From NCBI GenBank assembly GCA_963665045.2, contig CAXXJQ010000003.1:868001-932000 (forward strand): a stretch of 64,000 bases of DNA, given 5' to 3'. Each line of letters opens with the position of its first letter. Within the stretch, counting starts at the first letter, position 1. The DNA is from JAFGRU01 sp016934985 (lineage in GTDB: Bacteria > Desulfobacterota > Desulfuromonadia > Desulfuromonadales > JAAYDE01). This document shows positions 1 to 9,133 of this stretch, one piece after another. A program made the position numbers and the translations under genes. Under the pieces are notes generated by a model, which saw nothing but the letters and a program-made list of their open reading frames with translations, was not told where the DNA came from and did not search any database.

Positions 1-1
1 C

Positions 2-157
2 TCTCTGGAGGCTCTCATGGCTTGCGGGGTAGGGGCTTGCCTGGGGTGCATGGTGAAAGGGGCGGGACACTCGGAGGCTGAACCCAGGCTTTTGACCGTT
101 TGTAAAAATGGCCCGGTTTTCCGGGACGTGGATATTGATTGGGCACAGTTTGCCTGA
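2..157 (+). CDS. pyrK: Dihydroorotate dehydrogenase electron-transfer subunit (PyrK), 3' end only
   Basis: Only the last 51 codons are inside the window. They carry the C-terminal [2Fe-2S] cluster motif of the PyrK/ferredoxin-reductase family: Cys at residues 8, 13, 16 and 34 of the fragment (C-x4-C-x2-C-x17-C). PyrK passes electrons from the dihydroorotate dehydrogenase catalytic subunit to NAD+ through FAD and this cluster. The gene ends 27 bp before pyrD, whose product is its partner, so the two are almost certainly cotranscribed. The N-terminal FAD/NAD part lies upstream of the window. Confidence 0.9.
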   Translation, partial: SLEALMACGVGACLGCMVKGAGHSEAEPRLLTVCKNGPVFRDVDIDWAQFA

Positions 158-184
158 TAACTGACTGATGAGAGGATCGATGCT

Positions 185-1132
185 GTGAGCGGTATTTCGC
201 AACAACCTGCCGAACCCTGGAAACCGAATCTGCAAGTAGATATTGGTGGTTTGACTCTGCGCAATCCGGTGATGCCCGCCTCGGGTACCTTTGGTTATGG
301 CGAGGAGTATGCCGAACTGGTCGAACTGGGGAAAATCGGTGCCATTGTCACCAAGGGTCTTTCCCTGAAACCAAAGACTGGCAACCCGACTCCCCGCATC
401 GCCGAAACACCCGCCGGTATGCTCAACGCCGTCGGTTTGCAGAATGTCGGGATCGACTGTTTCGTGCGTGACAAACTTCCTTTCCTGAGGTCGGTAGATA
501 CTCCCGTCATCGCCAATTTCTTTGGCAACACCCTGGAAGAGTATGGTGAGGTTGCAAAAAAACTTTCCGATGTGCCGGAAGTTGCTGCTGCGGAACTTAA
601 TATATCCTGCCCCAACGTCAAACAGGGCGGCATTGTTTTCGGCACCGATCCCAGGGCCGCTTCCGAAGTGATCTCCCTGGTGCGGAAAAATTATTCCAAA
701 CCGCTGATTGTAAAACTGACACCCAACATCACCGACATTACCGTGGTGGCCCGGGCAGCAGTTGAGGCTGGTGCCGATGCCCTGAGTTGTATCAACACCC
801 TGACGGGAATGAGCATCGATGTCCGCAGCCGTTCTCCGCGGCTGGCCAATGTTACCGGGGGGCTATCCGGGCCTGCCATCCGCCCTGTGGCGGTGCGGAT
901 GGTATATCAGGTCGCGCAGGCTGTCAGCGTTCCGATTATCGGCATCGGAGGAATTGTGGAGGTCGAGGATGCCATCGAATTTCTCATCGCCGGTGCCACG
1001 GCTGTCCAGGTCGGGTCCGCCAATTTTGTCAATCCCGGAACCATGGGCCATCTGGTAGATGGCCTTGAAGCTTTTTGTATTGAGGGAAAAATCCGAGACA
1101 TTCGTGAACTGATCGGAAGTTTGCGTATCTGA
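185..1132 (+). CDS. pyrD: Dihydroorotate dehydrogenase, class 1B catalytic subunit
   Basis: This 315-residue FMN enzyme oxidises dihydroorotate to orotate, the fourth step of de novo pyrimidine synthesis, in the cytosol with PyrK as partner. The active-site motif NISCPNVKQGG is present with the catalytic Cys near residue 142; a Cys base marks class 1, whereas class 2 membrane enzymes use Ser. A glycine-rich FMN phosphate-binding stretch (GIGGI, around residue 255) follows. The start is GTG at 185, preceded by an AGAGGA ribosome site; the ATG at 180 is out of frame. Pairing with pyrK supports the 1B (NAD-linked) assignment. Length is normal for the family. Confidence 0.95.
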   Translation: MSGISQQPAEPWKPNLQVDIGGLTLRNPVMPASGTFGYGEEYAELVELGKIGAIVTKGLSLKPKTGNPTPRIAETPAGMLNAVGLQNVGIDCFVRDKLPFLRSVDTPVIANFFGNTLEEYGEVAKKLSDVPEVAAAELNISCPNVKQGGIVFGTDPRAASEVISLVRKNYSKPLIVKLTPNITDITVVARAAVEAGADALSCINTLTGMSIDVRSRSPRLANVTGGLSGPAIRPVAVRMVYQVAQAVSVPIIGIGGIVEVEDAIEFLIAGATAVQVGSANFVNPGTMGHLVDGLEAFCIEGKIRDIRELIGSLRI

Positions 1133-1169
1133 TCTCTGGGCCTGCTTTGTTCAGTTTTTCAGGGAGCCG

Positions 1170-3818
1170 ATGGACGTCATCACGACCCACATAAACGCTG
1201 ATTTCGATTGCCTTGGAGCGATGATTGCGGCGCGCAGACTCTATCCCAATGCCCGCCTGGTTTTTGCCGGTTCGCAGGAAAAAAGCCTGCGCGAGTTTTT
1301 CCTCAAAAGCGCCCTGTACTCCTTCAATTTTGAACGTATCAAGGATGTCGAATTTGATCAGGTGACCCGGCTGATCCTGGTCGATGTGCGTCAGTTGGGC
1401 AGGATAGGACCCTTCGAGGAAGTGGCCCGGCGATCCGGTATGGATATTCATATTTACGATCACCATCCCGATGGTCCGGCAGACCTGCGTGGCAGTGTGG
1501 AGTTCATCGAGTCGGTCGGCGCTACGGTTACCATTTTCGCAAAGCTGCTTCAGGAGCGCGGCATAACTCCGACGCCTGATGAGGCGACTATGATGATGCT
1601 CGGATTGTACGAAGACACCGGTAACCTTCTTTCGGTTTCCACCACCGAGCGGGATTTTCAGGCAGCGGCTTTTTTTCTTACCAGCGGCGCCAGCCTCAAT
1701 ACGGTTTCGGATTTTCTTTCCCGGGAAATGACCGGTGACCAGGTGGCTCTTCTCCATCGTCTCATCCGTTCCCGCACCGTCGTCAATATCGACGGTGTTG
1801 AAATATCCCTGGCCCATGCCTCAGTTGAGCATTACGTGGGCGATATTGCGGTTCTCGCCCACAAATTGAAGGATATGGAAAACCTCAATGCCCTTCTGTT
1901 GGTGGTGCGGGTCGAGGATCGTATCTTCATGGTCGGCAGGTCACGTATTCCTGAGGTGCATTTCGGTAGAATATTGGCGGAATTCGGCGGCGGTGGCCAC
2001 AGCTATGCAGCATCTGCCACAGTACGAGATCTGACCCTGGTCCAGGTCATGGACCGGCTTCCTCGTATTTTTCAAAAACATGTCAAGCGTTTTCATGTTG
2101 TTAAGGATATCATGTCCACTCCGGTGAAAACCGTCGATAAAAACCAGTCCATGGAGAAAGTCAGAAGTTTGCTTGATCGTTACAACCTCAATGCCATGCC
2201 GGTGCTTGACAACGATACTGTTGTCGGGGTGGTGTCGCGTCAACTTCTCGATAAAGCACTTTTTCATGGTCTGGCAGCAGTTCCGGTCAGCGAGTATATG
2301 AGTGGGGAGTTCGTTGCTGTCAGTCCTGAGACGCCGGTTAAGAGCCTGCAAAGCGAGATACTGGATGGGGGGCAGCGGTTTTTCCCGGTAATCGACGGCA
2401 ATCGCCTTGTCGGTGCCCTGACCCGAACCGATTTTCTTCGTCATATGGTCTCCGGTTCGGAGCCCGCTTTCGGCAGTGAGCTGTTGAATCGTGGCGGAGG
2501 AACCATAATTTTCAACAAAAAACAGGTTTCGCGCCTAATTCGGCAGCAGCTTTCCGAATCGTTGGCCGATCTTCTCGAGAGTTTTGGCGAGGCGGGGGAC
2601 TCCCTCAACATCCCCGTTTTTGTGGTCGGTGGTTTTGTCCGTGACCTGTTGCTGCGCAAAAAAAATCTGGACCTGGATATTGTCGTTGACGGTGACGGCA
2701 TCACCTTTGCCGAAGAATTCGCCCGGTACCGTCAGTGCCGGGTTCGTTCGCATTCCAAATTTGGGACAGCGGTGATTATTTTCCCCGATGGCTTCAAAGT
2801 TGATATTGCTTCGGCGCGGCTTGAATATTATCTTGAGCCCGGTGCCTTGCCCCAGGTTGAAAATGCTTCCATAAAAATTGATCTCTATCGCCGGGATTTT
2901 ACTATCAATGCTTTGGCCATTGCTCTTAACCGTTCGTGTTACGGGGAGTTGCTGGATTTTTTCGGCGGCCAGCGTGATCTTCGCGATGGCGCCATCCGGG
3001 TGTTGCATAATCTAAGCTTCGTGGAGGATCCCACCCGAATTTTCAGGGCCATCAGGCTTGAACAGCGTCTCGGCTTTCAGATCGGCAAACATACCGAATC
3101 CCTGATGCGGAGCGCGGTTCGCACCGGGTTTCTGCAAAAAGTCAGTGGCCAGAGGGTATTCAACGAGTTGAAAATAATATTGAAAGAGAGGGACCCTCTA
3201 GCCTCTTTGCAGCGCATGGCCGGTTTTGAGCTGCTCAAGTTCATTCATCCGGCTTTGGTGATCAATGATCGCTTCTGTGCTGTTTTTGAAGAGGCCGCCA
3301 AAGCCATCCACTGGTTTGATTTTCTTTATCTTGAGGAAAAACTGCGTAGCTGGGTGGTCTATTTTCTTTGTTTAATGCTGCAGTTGGATGAAGATGCCGT
3401 GGGAGGCATCTGTTCGCGCTTTACCATTCCGCGGCTTTATCGTAAGCTCTTTATTCAGGAGAGAGGCGCTTTTCACCACGTTTATCATCTTATGGAGCGG
3501 CGCCTGGCGGCCGAGAAAAAAATTCGCAACAGCGAGGTCTATTTCTGGCTGCAGCCTTTTTCCTCGGAACTTCTCATTTACGGTATGGCCAGCTCCCGGA
3601 TGGAGGAAATTCGCAAAAGCATATCTCACTATTTCTCACATTTACGCTCCATAACGCCGATTATGAGCGGGCATGATCTGAAAAAATTGGGTTATCAGCC
3701 GGGGCCGGCCTATCAGAAAATCTTGCGGGCGGTGCTTGAAGCCCGTCTCGATGGCGAGCTGGAAAGCAAAGAGGAAGAAATTAATTTTGTCGAAAAAACT
3801 TTTTATAAAAGGGATTGA
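1170..3818 (+). CDS. Multidomain tRNA nucleotidyltransferase (DHH + CBS pair + poly(A) polymerase head), probably A-adding
   Basis: The 882-residue protein fuses three modules. The N-terminal DHH phosphoesterase-like part (about residues 1-300) has NADFD near residue 9 and DHH near residue 98. Two CBS domains follow (about 310-430). A class II nucleotidyltransferase head and tail begins near residue 480, with GGFVRD and the metal-binding DLD motif. This architecture is known from Aquifex and deltaproteobacterial enzymes that finish the tRNA 3' CCA end. Where characterised they add only the terminal A, with a separate CC-adding enzyme doing the rest; none is in this window. The ATG start has a GGGAG site. 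The role of the DHH and CBS parts is not evident from sequence. Confidence 0.88.
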   Translation: MDVITTHINADFDCLGAMIAARRLYPNARLVFAGSQEKSLREFFLKSALYSFNFERIKDVEFDQVTRLILVDVRQLGRIGPFEEVARRSGMDIHIYDHHPDGPADLRGSVEFIESVGATVTIFAKLLQERGITPTPDEATMMMLGLYEDTGNLLSVSTTERDFQAAAFFLTSGASLNTVSDFLSREMTGDQVALLHRLIRSRTVVNIDGVEISLAHASVEHYVGDIAVLAHKLKDMENLNALLLVVRVEDRIFMVGRSRIPEVHFGRILAEFGGGGHSYAASATVRDLTLVQVMDRLPRIFQKHVKRFHVVKDIMSTPVKTVDKNQSMEKVRSLLDRYNLNAMPVLDNDTVVGVVSRQLLDKALFHGLAAVPVSEYMSGEFVAVSPETPVKSLQSEILDGGQRFFPVIDGNRLVGALTRTDFLRHMVSGSEPAFGSELLNRGGGTIIFNKKQVSRLIRQQLSESLADLLESFGEAGDSLNIPVFVVGGFVRDLLLRKKNLDLDIVVDGDGITFAEEFARYRQCRVRSHSKFGTAVIIFPDGFKVDIASARLEYYLEPGALPQVENASIKIDLYRRDFTINALAIALNRSCYGELLDFFGGQRDLRDGAIRVLHNLSFVEDPTRIFRAIRLEQRLGFQIGKHTESLMRSAVRTGFLQKVSGQRVFNELKIILKERDPLASLQRMAGFELLKFIHPALVINDRFCAVFEEAAKAIHWFDFLYLEEKLRSWVVYFLCLMLQLDEDAVGGICSRFTIPRLYRKLFIQERGAFHHVYHLMERRLAAEKKIRNSEVYFWLQPFSSELLIYGMASSRMEEIRKSISHYFSHLRSITPIMSGHDLKKLGYQPGPAYQKILRAVLEARLDGELESKEEEINFVEKTFYKRD

Positions 3819-3866
3819 AAAATTGGCTTTTTCCCCGGCAGAAAACCGTGATGAGGGACTTAGGTG

Positions 3867-4556
3867 ATGGAAAGTATTCTGGCCAAGATTTCCATCATGC
3901 TGATTCCTGCTCTTCTAGCGGTTATGGCCCATGAAGTTTCCCATGGACTGATGGCGCAGCAACTGGGGGACCCGACTGCCCGGCTTCTGGGACGGCTGAC
4001 CTTGAACCCGTTCAAGCATCTCGATCCCATTGGAACCCTTGCTGTGCTCTTTTTGGGTTTCGGCTGGGCCAAGCCCGTGCCGGTCAATGTTCAGAATCTC
4101 AACTCACCTAAAAGAGATATGATTCTGGTTTCGGCTGCCGGTCCCTTGGCCAATTTTATTCTCGCTATTTTATCGGCCTTGCTGTTGAGGGGCATCGCCT
4201 TGCTTTCCCAGCATTTTTCTGCGCAGAACCATGTTCTTTTTATGGTTTTGAAGCCCTTGGCATTGATGGCCGCTTTCAGCCTTTTCATCAATGTCGTGCT
4301 GGCGGTTTTGAATCTTCTGCCCATTCCACCTCTTGATGGCGGCCGCATTCTAACTGGTTTTCTTCCGACGCGACAAGCTGCCTTTTTCTCCCGTCTGGAA
4401 CCCCTGGGGTTTCCCATCATCATTGTCCTGATTATTTTTACTAATTTTTGGCCCAAGGTTTTGATCCCCATTGTCTATAAAGTTGTCGGAGTGCTGGCGG
4501 GCCCGCATATTTTGGTTGTCGAGCGGGTGATCCATTTTCTCTTTATTTCTTCCTGA
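3867..4556 (+). CDS. Site-2-protease-like membrane metalloprotease (peptidase M50)
   Basis: This 229-residue polytopic membrane protein has the zinc site HEVSH at residues 22-26 and the second metal motif NLLPIPPLDGGR towards the C-terminus, the two hallmarks of M50 intramembrane proteases. It lacks PDZ domains, so it is the short SpoIVFB/Rv2625-type family rather than RseP. The substrate is unknown. GTG at 3864 directly precedes ATG 3867; both follow GGACTTAGG, and I take the ATG. It lies 45 bp after the tRNA nucleotidyltransferase and just before scpA, an arrangement that suggests one transcription unit but no shared function. Confidence 0.85.
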   Translation: MESILAKISIMLIPALLAVMAHEVSHGLMAQQLGDPTARLLGRLTLNPFKHLDPIGTLAVLFLGFGWAKPVPVNVQNLNSPKRDMILVSAAGPLANFILAILSALLLRGIALLSQHFSAQNHVLFMVLKPLALMAAFSLFINVVLAVLNLLPIPPLDGGRILTGFLPTRQAAFFSRLEPLGFPIIIVLIIFTNFWPKVLIPIVYKVVGVLAGPHILVVERVIHFLFISS

Positions 4557-4568
4557 AAAGAGGGAATC

Positions 4569-5285
4569 GTGGTTTTTCAGGTTCGTTTGGATAATTTTGA
4601 AGGGCCTCTCGATCTTCTCCTCCATCTGATCAAGAAAAACAAGATGGACATCTGCAGTATTGCCATCTCCAAGGTGACCGACGAATATCTCGCCGCCATT
4701 GATAAGATGAAACATCTCAACCTCGAAATTGCCGGCGAATTTCTGGTTATGGCCGCTACCCTGATTCATATGAAATCGCGCATGCTGTTGCCTGAAATAC
4801 CAGCGGCGGACGAAGAGGAGGACGAGGCAGGCGATCCGGGCGAGGACCTGGTCATGCGCTTGAAGGAATACGAATTTTTCAAGCAGGCGGCCGAGACCCT
4901 GGGGAGTTGCTCTCTCCTGGGACGAGATTTATTCGTCAACCCCGTCAAACATACGGAAAACGGCGAAGATGACGAGCTGGACTTTTCAGAAGTCGGACTT
5001 TTCGAACTGATGAAGGTCTGTCGTGAACTTTGGGGAAAATGTGAAGAGGAGAGTTGTCACCAGGTTGAGGTCGAGACCCTGAGCGTGGCCCAGCGAATTG
5101 AGGAAATTTGTCTGCTTATGGCCCTGCAGGAGGTCGTGGAGGTGTGCCAGCTATTCCCTGATCGGCCATCTCAATATCAGATTATCGTTACCTTTCTGGC
5201 TGTTCTTGAGTTGGTCCGGGTGCGTCATATAAGCCTCGTGCAGAAGGTGCAGTTCGGTCCCATTGAAATTACCCGCCTGATGTGA
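4569..5285 (+). CDS. scpA: Segregation and condensation protein A
   Basis: This 238-residue kleisin bridges the SMC head domains in the bacterial condensin complex. The N-terminal signature VRLDNFEGPLDLLLHLI is typical of ScpA, and the C-terminal winged-helix part ends with a stretch typical of the family (FLAVLELVR). An acidic linker, rich in Glu and Asp, lies near residues 76-95. The start is GTG at 4569 with GAGGGAATC just upstream. The gene sits 12 bp after the M50 protease and 18 bp before the scpB start, so scpA and scpB are cotranscribed as is usual. The smc gene itself is not in the window. Confidence 0.93.
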   Translation: MVFQVRLDNFEGPLDLLLHLIKKNKMDICSIAISKVTDEYLAAIDKMKHLNLEIAGEFLVMAATLIHMKSRMLLPEIPAADEEEDEAGDPGEDLVMRLKEYEFFKQAAETLGSCSLLGRDLFVNPVKHTENGEDDELDFSEVGLFELMKVCRELWGKCEEESCHQVEVETLSVAQRIEEICLLMALQEVVEVCQLFPDRPSQYQIIVTFLAVLELVRVRHISLVQKVQFGPIEITRLM

Positions 5286-5303
5286 AAATGTTTGAGGAAA
5301 AGC

Positions 5304-5837
5304 GTGGACATTACGGAACTGACCGCTATTGTTGAAGCCTTGATTTTTTCTTCAGAAAAGCCCCTCAAGATCGCTCAGATCGCTGAACTTATCGATCTTC
5401 CTGTCGGTCGGACGGCAGAGGTCGTCGACCGCATTCGACGAGACTTTGAGGAGTGCCCCTCACATGGTTTGTTTTTAGCTGAAGTTGCCGATGGATTTCA
5501 GTTTCGGACTCGGCCTGCTTTGGCTTTCTGGATTAAAAAGCTGCAGAAAGCGAAACCACTCAGGCTTTCAACAGCAGCTCTTGAGATTCTGGCGATTATT
5601 GCCTATCGTCAGCCTTTGACCCGGGCATCTGTTGAGCAGATCCGTGGGGTGGATTGCGGTGGAACGTTAAAAAATCTACTGGAGAAGAAACTTATCCGGA
5701 TCGCCGGTAAAAAAGAGGGACCGGGGCGACCCCTGCTTTACGCCACAACCGATAGTTTTCTGGAGGTGTTCGGTTTGCGCAACTTGGAGGAACTCCCGGA
5801 TTTGAAGCAGATCGATCAGCTGTTTTCAGATAAGTGA
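5304..5837 (+). CDS. scpB: Segregation and condensation protein B
   Basis: About 177 residues, composed of two winged-helix domains that dimerise and bind the ScpA kleisin in SMC-ScpAB condensin. The family motif LEILAIIAYRQPLTR is seen near residue 90, and KKEGPGRPLLYATT follows in the second winged helix. The reading frame is open back to a TTG at 5292, but a GAGGAAA ribosome site at 5294-5300 argues for the GTG at 5304. It lies immediately after scpA and 32 bp before rluB; the scpA-scpB-rluB order is common in bacteria. Confidence 0.93.
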   Translation: MDITELTAIVEALIFSSEKPLKIAQIAELIDLPVGRTAEVVDRIRRDFEECPSHGLFLAEVADGFQFRTRPALAFWIKKLQKAKPLRLSTAALEILAIIAYRQPLTRASVEQIRGVDCGGTLKNLLEKKLIRIAGKKEGPGRPLLYATTDSFLEVFGLRNLEELPDLKQIDQLFSDK

Positions 5838-5869
5838 ACAGGAATTTGACGCAAACGCTGCGGTTTTGA

Positions 5870-6580
5870 ATGAAAGAACGGCTTCAGAAAATAATTGCTT
5901 CCGCGGGGCTTACCTCAAGAAGAGAAGCGGAAAAATGGATTGTCGCTGGAGAGGTGTCGGTGGATGGTGTTGTGGCCTCGCTGGGAGATAAGGCGGACCC
6001 CACCCGCCAGGTTGTTACGGTTCGGGGAAAACCTATTAAAATCAGCTCAAAACATCACTATCTTCTGTTAAACAAACCGGCTGGTTATCTTTGCACCTGT
6101 TCCGACCCCGAAATGCGATCGGTGATCTACCAACTGGTCAAGGATGTCCCGGCCAGGCTTTTTAGTATTGGCCGTCTTGACCTCAATACCGAAGGCCTAA
6201 TCCTTTTGACCGATGACGGTAATCTTGGCAATCAACTGGCTCATCCCCGTTTCAAGATTGAAAAAACCTATCTGGTTAGAGCTCGTGGGAAAGTGAGCCG
6301 GGAGAGCCTGGAGAAAATGCGCGCTGGAATTTCCCTTGAAGACGGCATAACGGCCCCCGCCAAAATCGACAATGTGCGTTTTTCAGCAGGGCATACTTGG
6401 CTTGAAATTACTATTCACGAAGGTCGCAACCGCCAGGTACGGCGCATGCTGGAGGCTCTTGGCCATTCCGTCAGCCGGCTGAAACGAATTCGTTTCGCTT
6501 TTCTTGAAATTGGTGACCTGAAACCCGGCCAATATCGCTTTTTGACAAAGGAAGAAATTTCTCGCCTCAAAAAATTTTAA
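5870..6580 (+). CDS. rluB: 23S rRNA pseudouridine synthase, RluB/RsuA family
   Basis: The 236-residue protein has an N-terminal S4 RNA-binding domain (about residues 1-60, ending near GDKADP) and a pseudouridine synthase domain with the catalytic Asp in GRLDLNTEGLILLT and the late motif EGRNRQVRRM. It isomerises a specific uridine, for RluB in helix 93 of 23S rRNA. RsuA/RluB/RluE are hard to separate by eye; position after scpAB and the S4 domain favour RluB. The ATG at 5870 has no strong ribosome site. It is the last gene of this co-directional block before a 350-bp AT-rich gap. Confidence 0.9.
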   Translation: MKERLQKIIASAGLTSRREAEKWIVAGEVSVDGVVASLGDKADPTRQVVTVRGKPIKISSKHHYLLLNKPAGYLCTCSDPEMRSVIYQLVKDVPARLFSIGRLDLNTEGLILLTDDGNLGNQLAHPRFKIEKTYLVRARGKVSRESLEKMRAGISLEDGITAPAKIDNVRFSAGHTWLEITIHEGRNRQVRRMLEALGHSVSRLKRIRFAFLEIGDLKPGQYRFLTKEEISRLKKF

Positions 6581-6931
6581 ATTTTTTTTGTCAGTTTTGA
6601 ACTAAAGAAAATAATTATCTATTTTTTCTGTTTTTCTAACCTTTTCCTTCCCCAAAAATCTTGTTGCCTCCTTTTTCCGTTGATGACCAGCTTACAGGAA
6701 GCTTGTGATTGGATTGGAATTTGCAACTTAACGGGCAGAATTCCTTAGTGAAAATACCTGTTATTTATTAGTGTGAAATATGTTTTGTAGAAAACAGCAA
6801 TCTTTTGGGAAAAATACCAGATTGTGTTCGGGGCATTGCCAGGGCACTTCAAAGTGTTGTTGTCGGCAAGAGCCAAAATATTGACTTTCTTGTTGGAATG
6901 CTGGGAATATTTTTGAATCGGAGTGAATACA
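6581..6931 (+). other. AT-rich intergenic gap between rluB and the TPR gene
   Basis: This stretch contains A/T runs directly after rluB but no convincing stem-loop with a T tail. A -35-like TTGACT at 6881-6886 has no good -10 at a spacing that would leave room for a leader. I see no coding frame with a ribosome site, no tRNA and no repeat. It probably contains the promoter of the downstream TPR-ATPase pair, but I cannot place it. Confidence 0.4.
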
Positions 6932-9106
6932 TTGGCCAATAAAGATAAATTACTTGTATCAGTCCAGAAGTATTTGGAAAAAGGTCGAACCTCCAAAGCC
7001 ATCAGTGTCCTTGAAAAAATTGTCAAGGTTGACCCTAAAGACTCCAGGTGCCTTTTAAAGATTGCCGAACTTTATGCCCAGGAAGGGAAGCGCGACAAAG
7101 CGGTCGAGACTTACCAGGATGTTGCCAAATTTTTCCTGGATAATAATTTTTTTCTAAAGGCAATTGCAGTTTTTAAGCAGATATTAAAATTAGCTCCGGA
7201 GAAGAAAGAACTTTATAAACAACTGGGTGAATTAAATGAGCGACAGGGACTGATTGGTAATGCTTTATCCGAATACCGGAGACTGGCGGAATATTACCAA
7301 CAGGAGGAAATGATTTCCGAAACCCACGGGGTGCTCAAAAAGATGGCCGAGCTTGATCCTAAGAATATCCCGGTCAGGATGAAAGTGGCGGAATATTCCT
7401 ACCGGCTTGACGCGAAGGATGAAGCCAAAAACGAGCTTGACCTTATTCACTCCATTTTACAGGAAAAAGAAGATCATCCCGCCTTGGGAAAATTCTACGA
7501 CTTTTATTTGTCCCTTTTCCCGGAAGAGTTTGCTATTGAACTGGTCGCCGCTGAACGTAAGCTAGTCAAAGAAAGTCCCGAGGTTGGAATCGCGGCGCTG
7601 GAAACATTGCGCAAAAAAGAGCCGGAGAATGTCAAACTTCTTCAGGCACTGGCCAATGGCTATAAGAGCACCAAAAATGTTGTAAGCTTCAAATCAACCC
7701 TCAACGAACTTCTAAACCTTTGTCCTGAAGACCTGGACCTGTGTCAAAAATGCATACATGCCTGTGTCGTTGCGGATGACCAGGCGGAGGCCGTGGCAAT
7801 CCTGGAAAAATGGAAAGAGACCTTCCAGGCTCAAAATCGAGTTTCTGAGCTTCAGGATCTCTATGAAAGGTTGGCAGAAGAGTTTTCCGGAGAAGAAAAG
7901 AACAAAGGCGTTTTTTCAAGTCTCAGAACTATCATCAAAAGTACCACGGATTATTCCAAAGGCGTCGATTTTGGCAGTTATGCCCGGCCTGCGGAGGAAG
8001 AAGGCATTTCTTCTACAAATGCGGAAGTGGGTAGACCCGTTGAAAGTGGCCCTGGCGAGGTTCTCCTTGGGGTTGACGGCATAGAAGAGGAAAAATCCGA
8101 ATCGATAGAGCTGGTCGAAGAGACAGAAGATTTTGTCCTTGAGACAACTGGAGACGCGGGTGCTTTCAGTTTATCCGCGACCTCGGATGAGGCTGTGGCT
8201 GAAGGGACGCCAACTACTGATAAAAACAGCGCCGAAACTGGTGTTGTAAAAACTGAAGATCAATCTGGTGAAGAGGCTCTTGAGTTTGAAGACAGTTTCT
8301 TTGATTTTGACTTGTCTGATGACGACTCCGATTCGGAGGTAAATGCGGAGGGGCCAGATCCCCACTCTGAACTAGAGGAGGCTGATTTCTATCTAAGGCA
8401 GGGGCTGTTTGAGGAAGCGGAAAGAGTTTGTAATAAAATTCTCGATGCTAGACCTGATTTTAAAGAAGCTAAAAGCAAGCTGGCCCAAATCGAGCAAAAA
8501 CGCTCCGAATCACTTGCCTCCACCGACCATGGGAATGCCGCTGGCAAAAGCGCAGCAAGCGAGAATCTGAGTATTGATTTGTTTTCACAGGAGGGTGATG
8601 GCGATGACTTTTTCTTGGATGGTCTGGTAGCCGATTCACAAAAAGGTGTCAAAACGGTTATCGGCCAAGAGGATACGGAATCCCATTTCAACCTCGGTAT
8701 TGCCTACAAAGAAATGGGGCAATTTGACGAAGCCATAGCGGAATTTGAACAAGCCAAGACAGATCCTGTCAGGTATGTGGACTGCATCACTCTGATGACT
8801 GGTTGTATGGTTGAAAAAGGTTCTTATCAGGAGGCTGAGGAAGTATTTCTAAGTGCCTTGGCTGACGATATTTCTGATGACGATCGGATCATAATCAACT
8901 TTGAAATGGGCCTTTTCTATTCTGATCAGGGGAAATCCTCCGAAGCTTTGGATAAATTTCATTTTGTCCTGAATCTGGATCCTTTTTACCGCGATGTCGG
9001 TGAAAGGGTCAAAAAACTTCAGGAAAGCCTGGGAGGCGATGACAGTTTTCGGGAAGATGAAGCCATGAACGCCAACAGCCGCAAAAGCAGGGTTTCTTAC
9101 GTTTAG
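6932..9106 (+). CDS. Large tetratricopeptide-repeat protein with acidic central linker
   Basis: About 724 residues. TPR-type helical pairs fill roughly residues 1-180 (for example SKAISVLEKIVKVDP and NALSEYRRLAEYY) and return near 475-700 (EAERVCNKILDARP, DEAIAEFEQA). Between them, about 335-470, lies a Glu/Asp/Ser-rich low-complexity linker. There is no signal peptide or membrane segment, so it is probably a cytosolic scaffold. GTG 6923 overlaps the only Shine-Dalgarno (CGGAG), so I prefer TTG 6932, eight bases after it. The ExeA-like ATPase starts 27 bp downstream, so the two likely act together, perhaps in envelope secretion or pilus assembly; that is inference. I do not recognise a characterised homologue. 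Confidence 0.8.
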   Translation: MANKDKLLVSVQKYLEKGRTSKAISVLEKIVKVDPKDSRCLLKIAELYAQEGKRDKAVETYQDVAKFFLDNNFFLKAIAVFKQILKLAPEKKELYKQLGELNERQGLIGNALSEYRRLAEYYQQEEMISETHGVLKKMAELDPKNIPVRMKVAEYSYRLDAKDEAKNELDLIHSILQEKEDHPALGKFYDFYLSLFPEEFAIELVAAERKLVKESPEVGIAALETLRKKEPENVKLLQALANGYKSTKNVVSFKSTLNELLNLCPEDLDLCQKCIHACVVADDQAEAVAILEKWKETFQAQNRVSELQDLYERLAEEFSGEEKNKGVFSSLRTIIKSTTDYSKGVDFGSYARPAEEEGISSTNAEVGRPVESGPGEVLLGVDGIEEEKSESIELVEETEDFVLETTGDAGAFSLSATSDEAVAEGTPTTDKNSAETGVVKTEDQSGEEALEFEDSFFDFDLSDDDSDSEVNAEGPDPHSELEEADFYLRQGLFEEAERVCNKILDARPDFKEAKSKLAQIEQKRSESLASTDHGNAAGKSAASENLSIDLFSQEGDGDDFFLDGLVADSQKGVKTVIGQEDTESHFNLGIAYKEMGQFDEAIAEFEQAKTDPVRYVDCITLMTGCMVEKGSYQEAEEVFLSALADDISDDDRIIINFEMGLFYSDQGKSSEALDKFHFVLNLDPFYRDVGERVKKLQESLGGDDSFREDEAMNANSRKSRVSYV

Positions 9107-9133
9107 AATCGGGACAATGATGAGAGTTAAATC

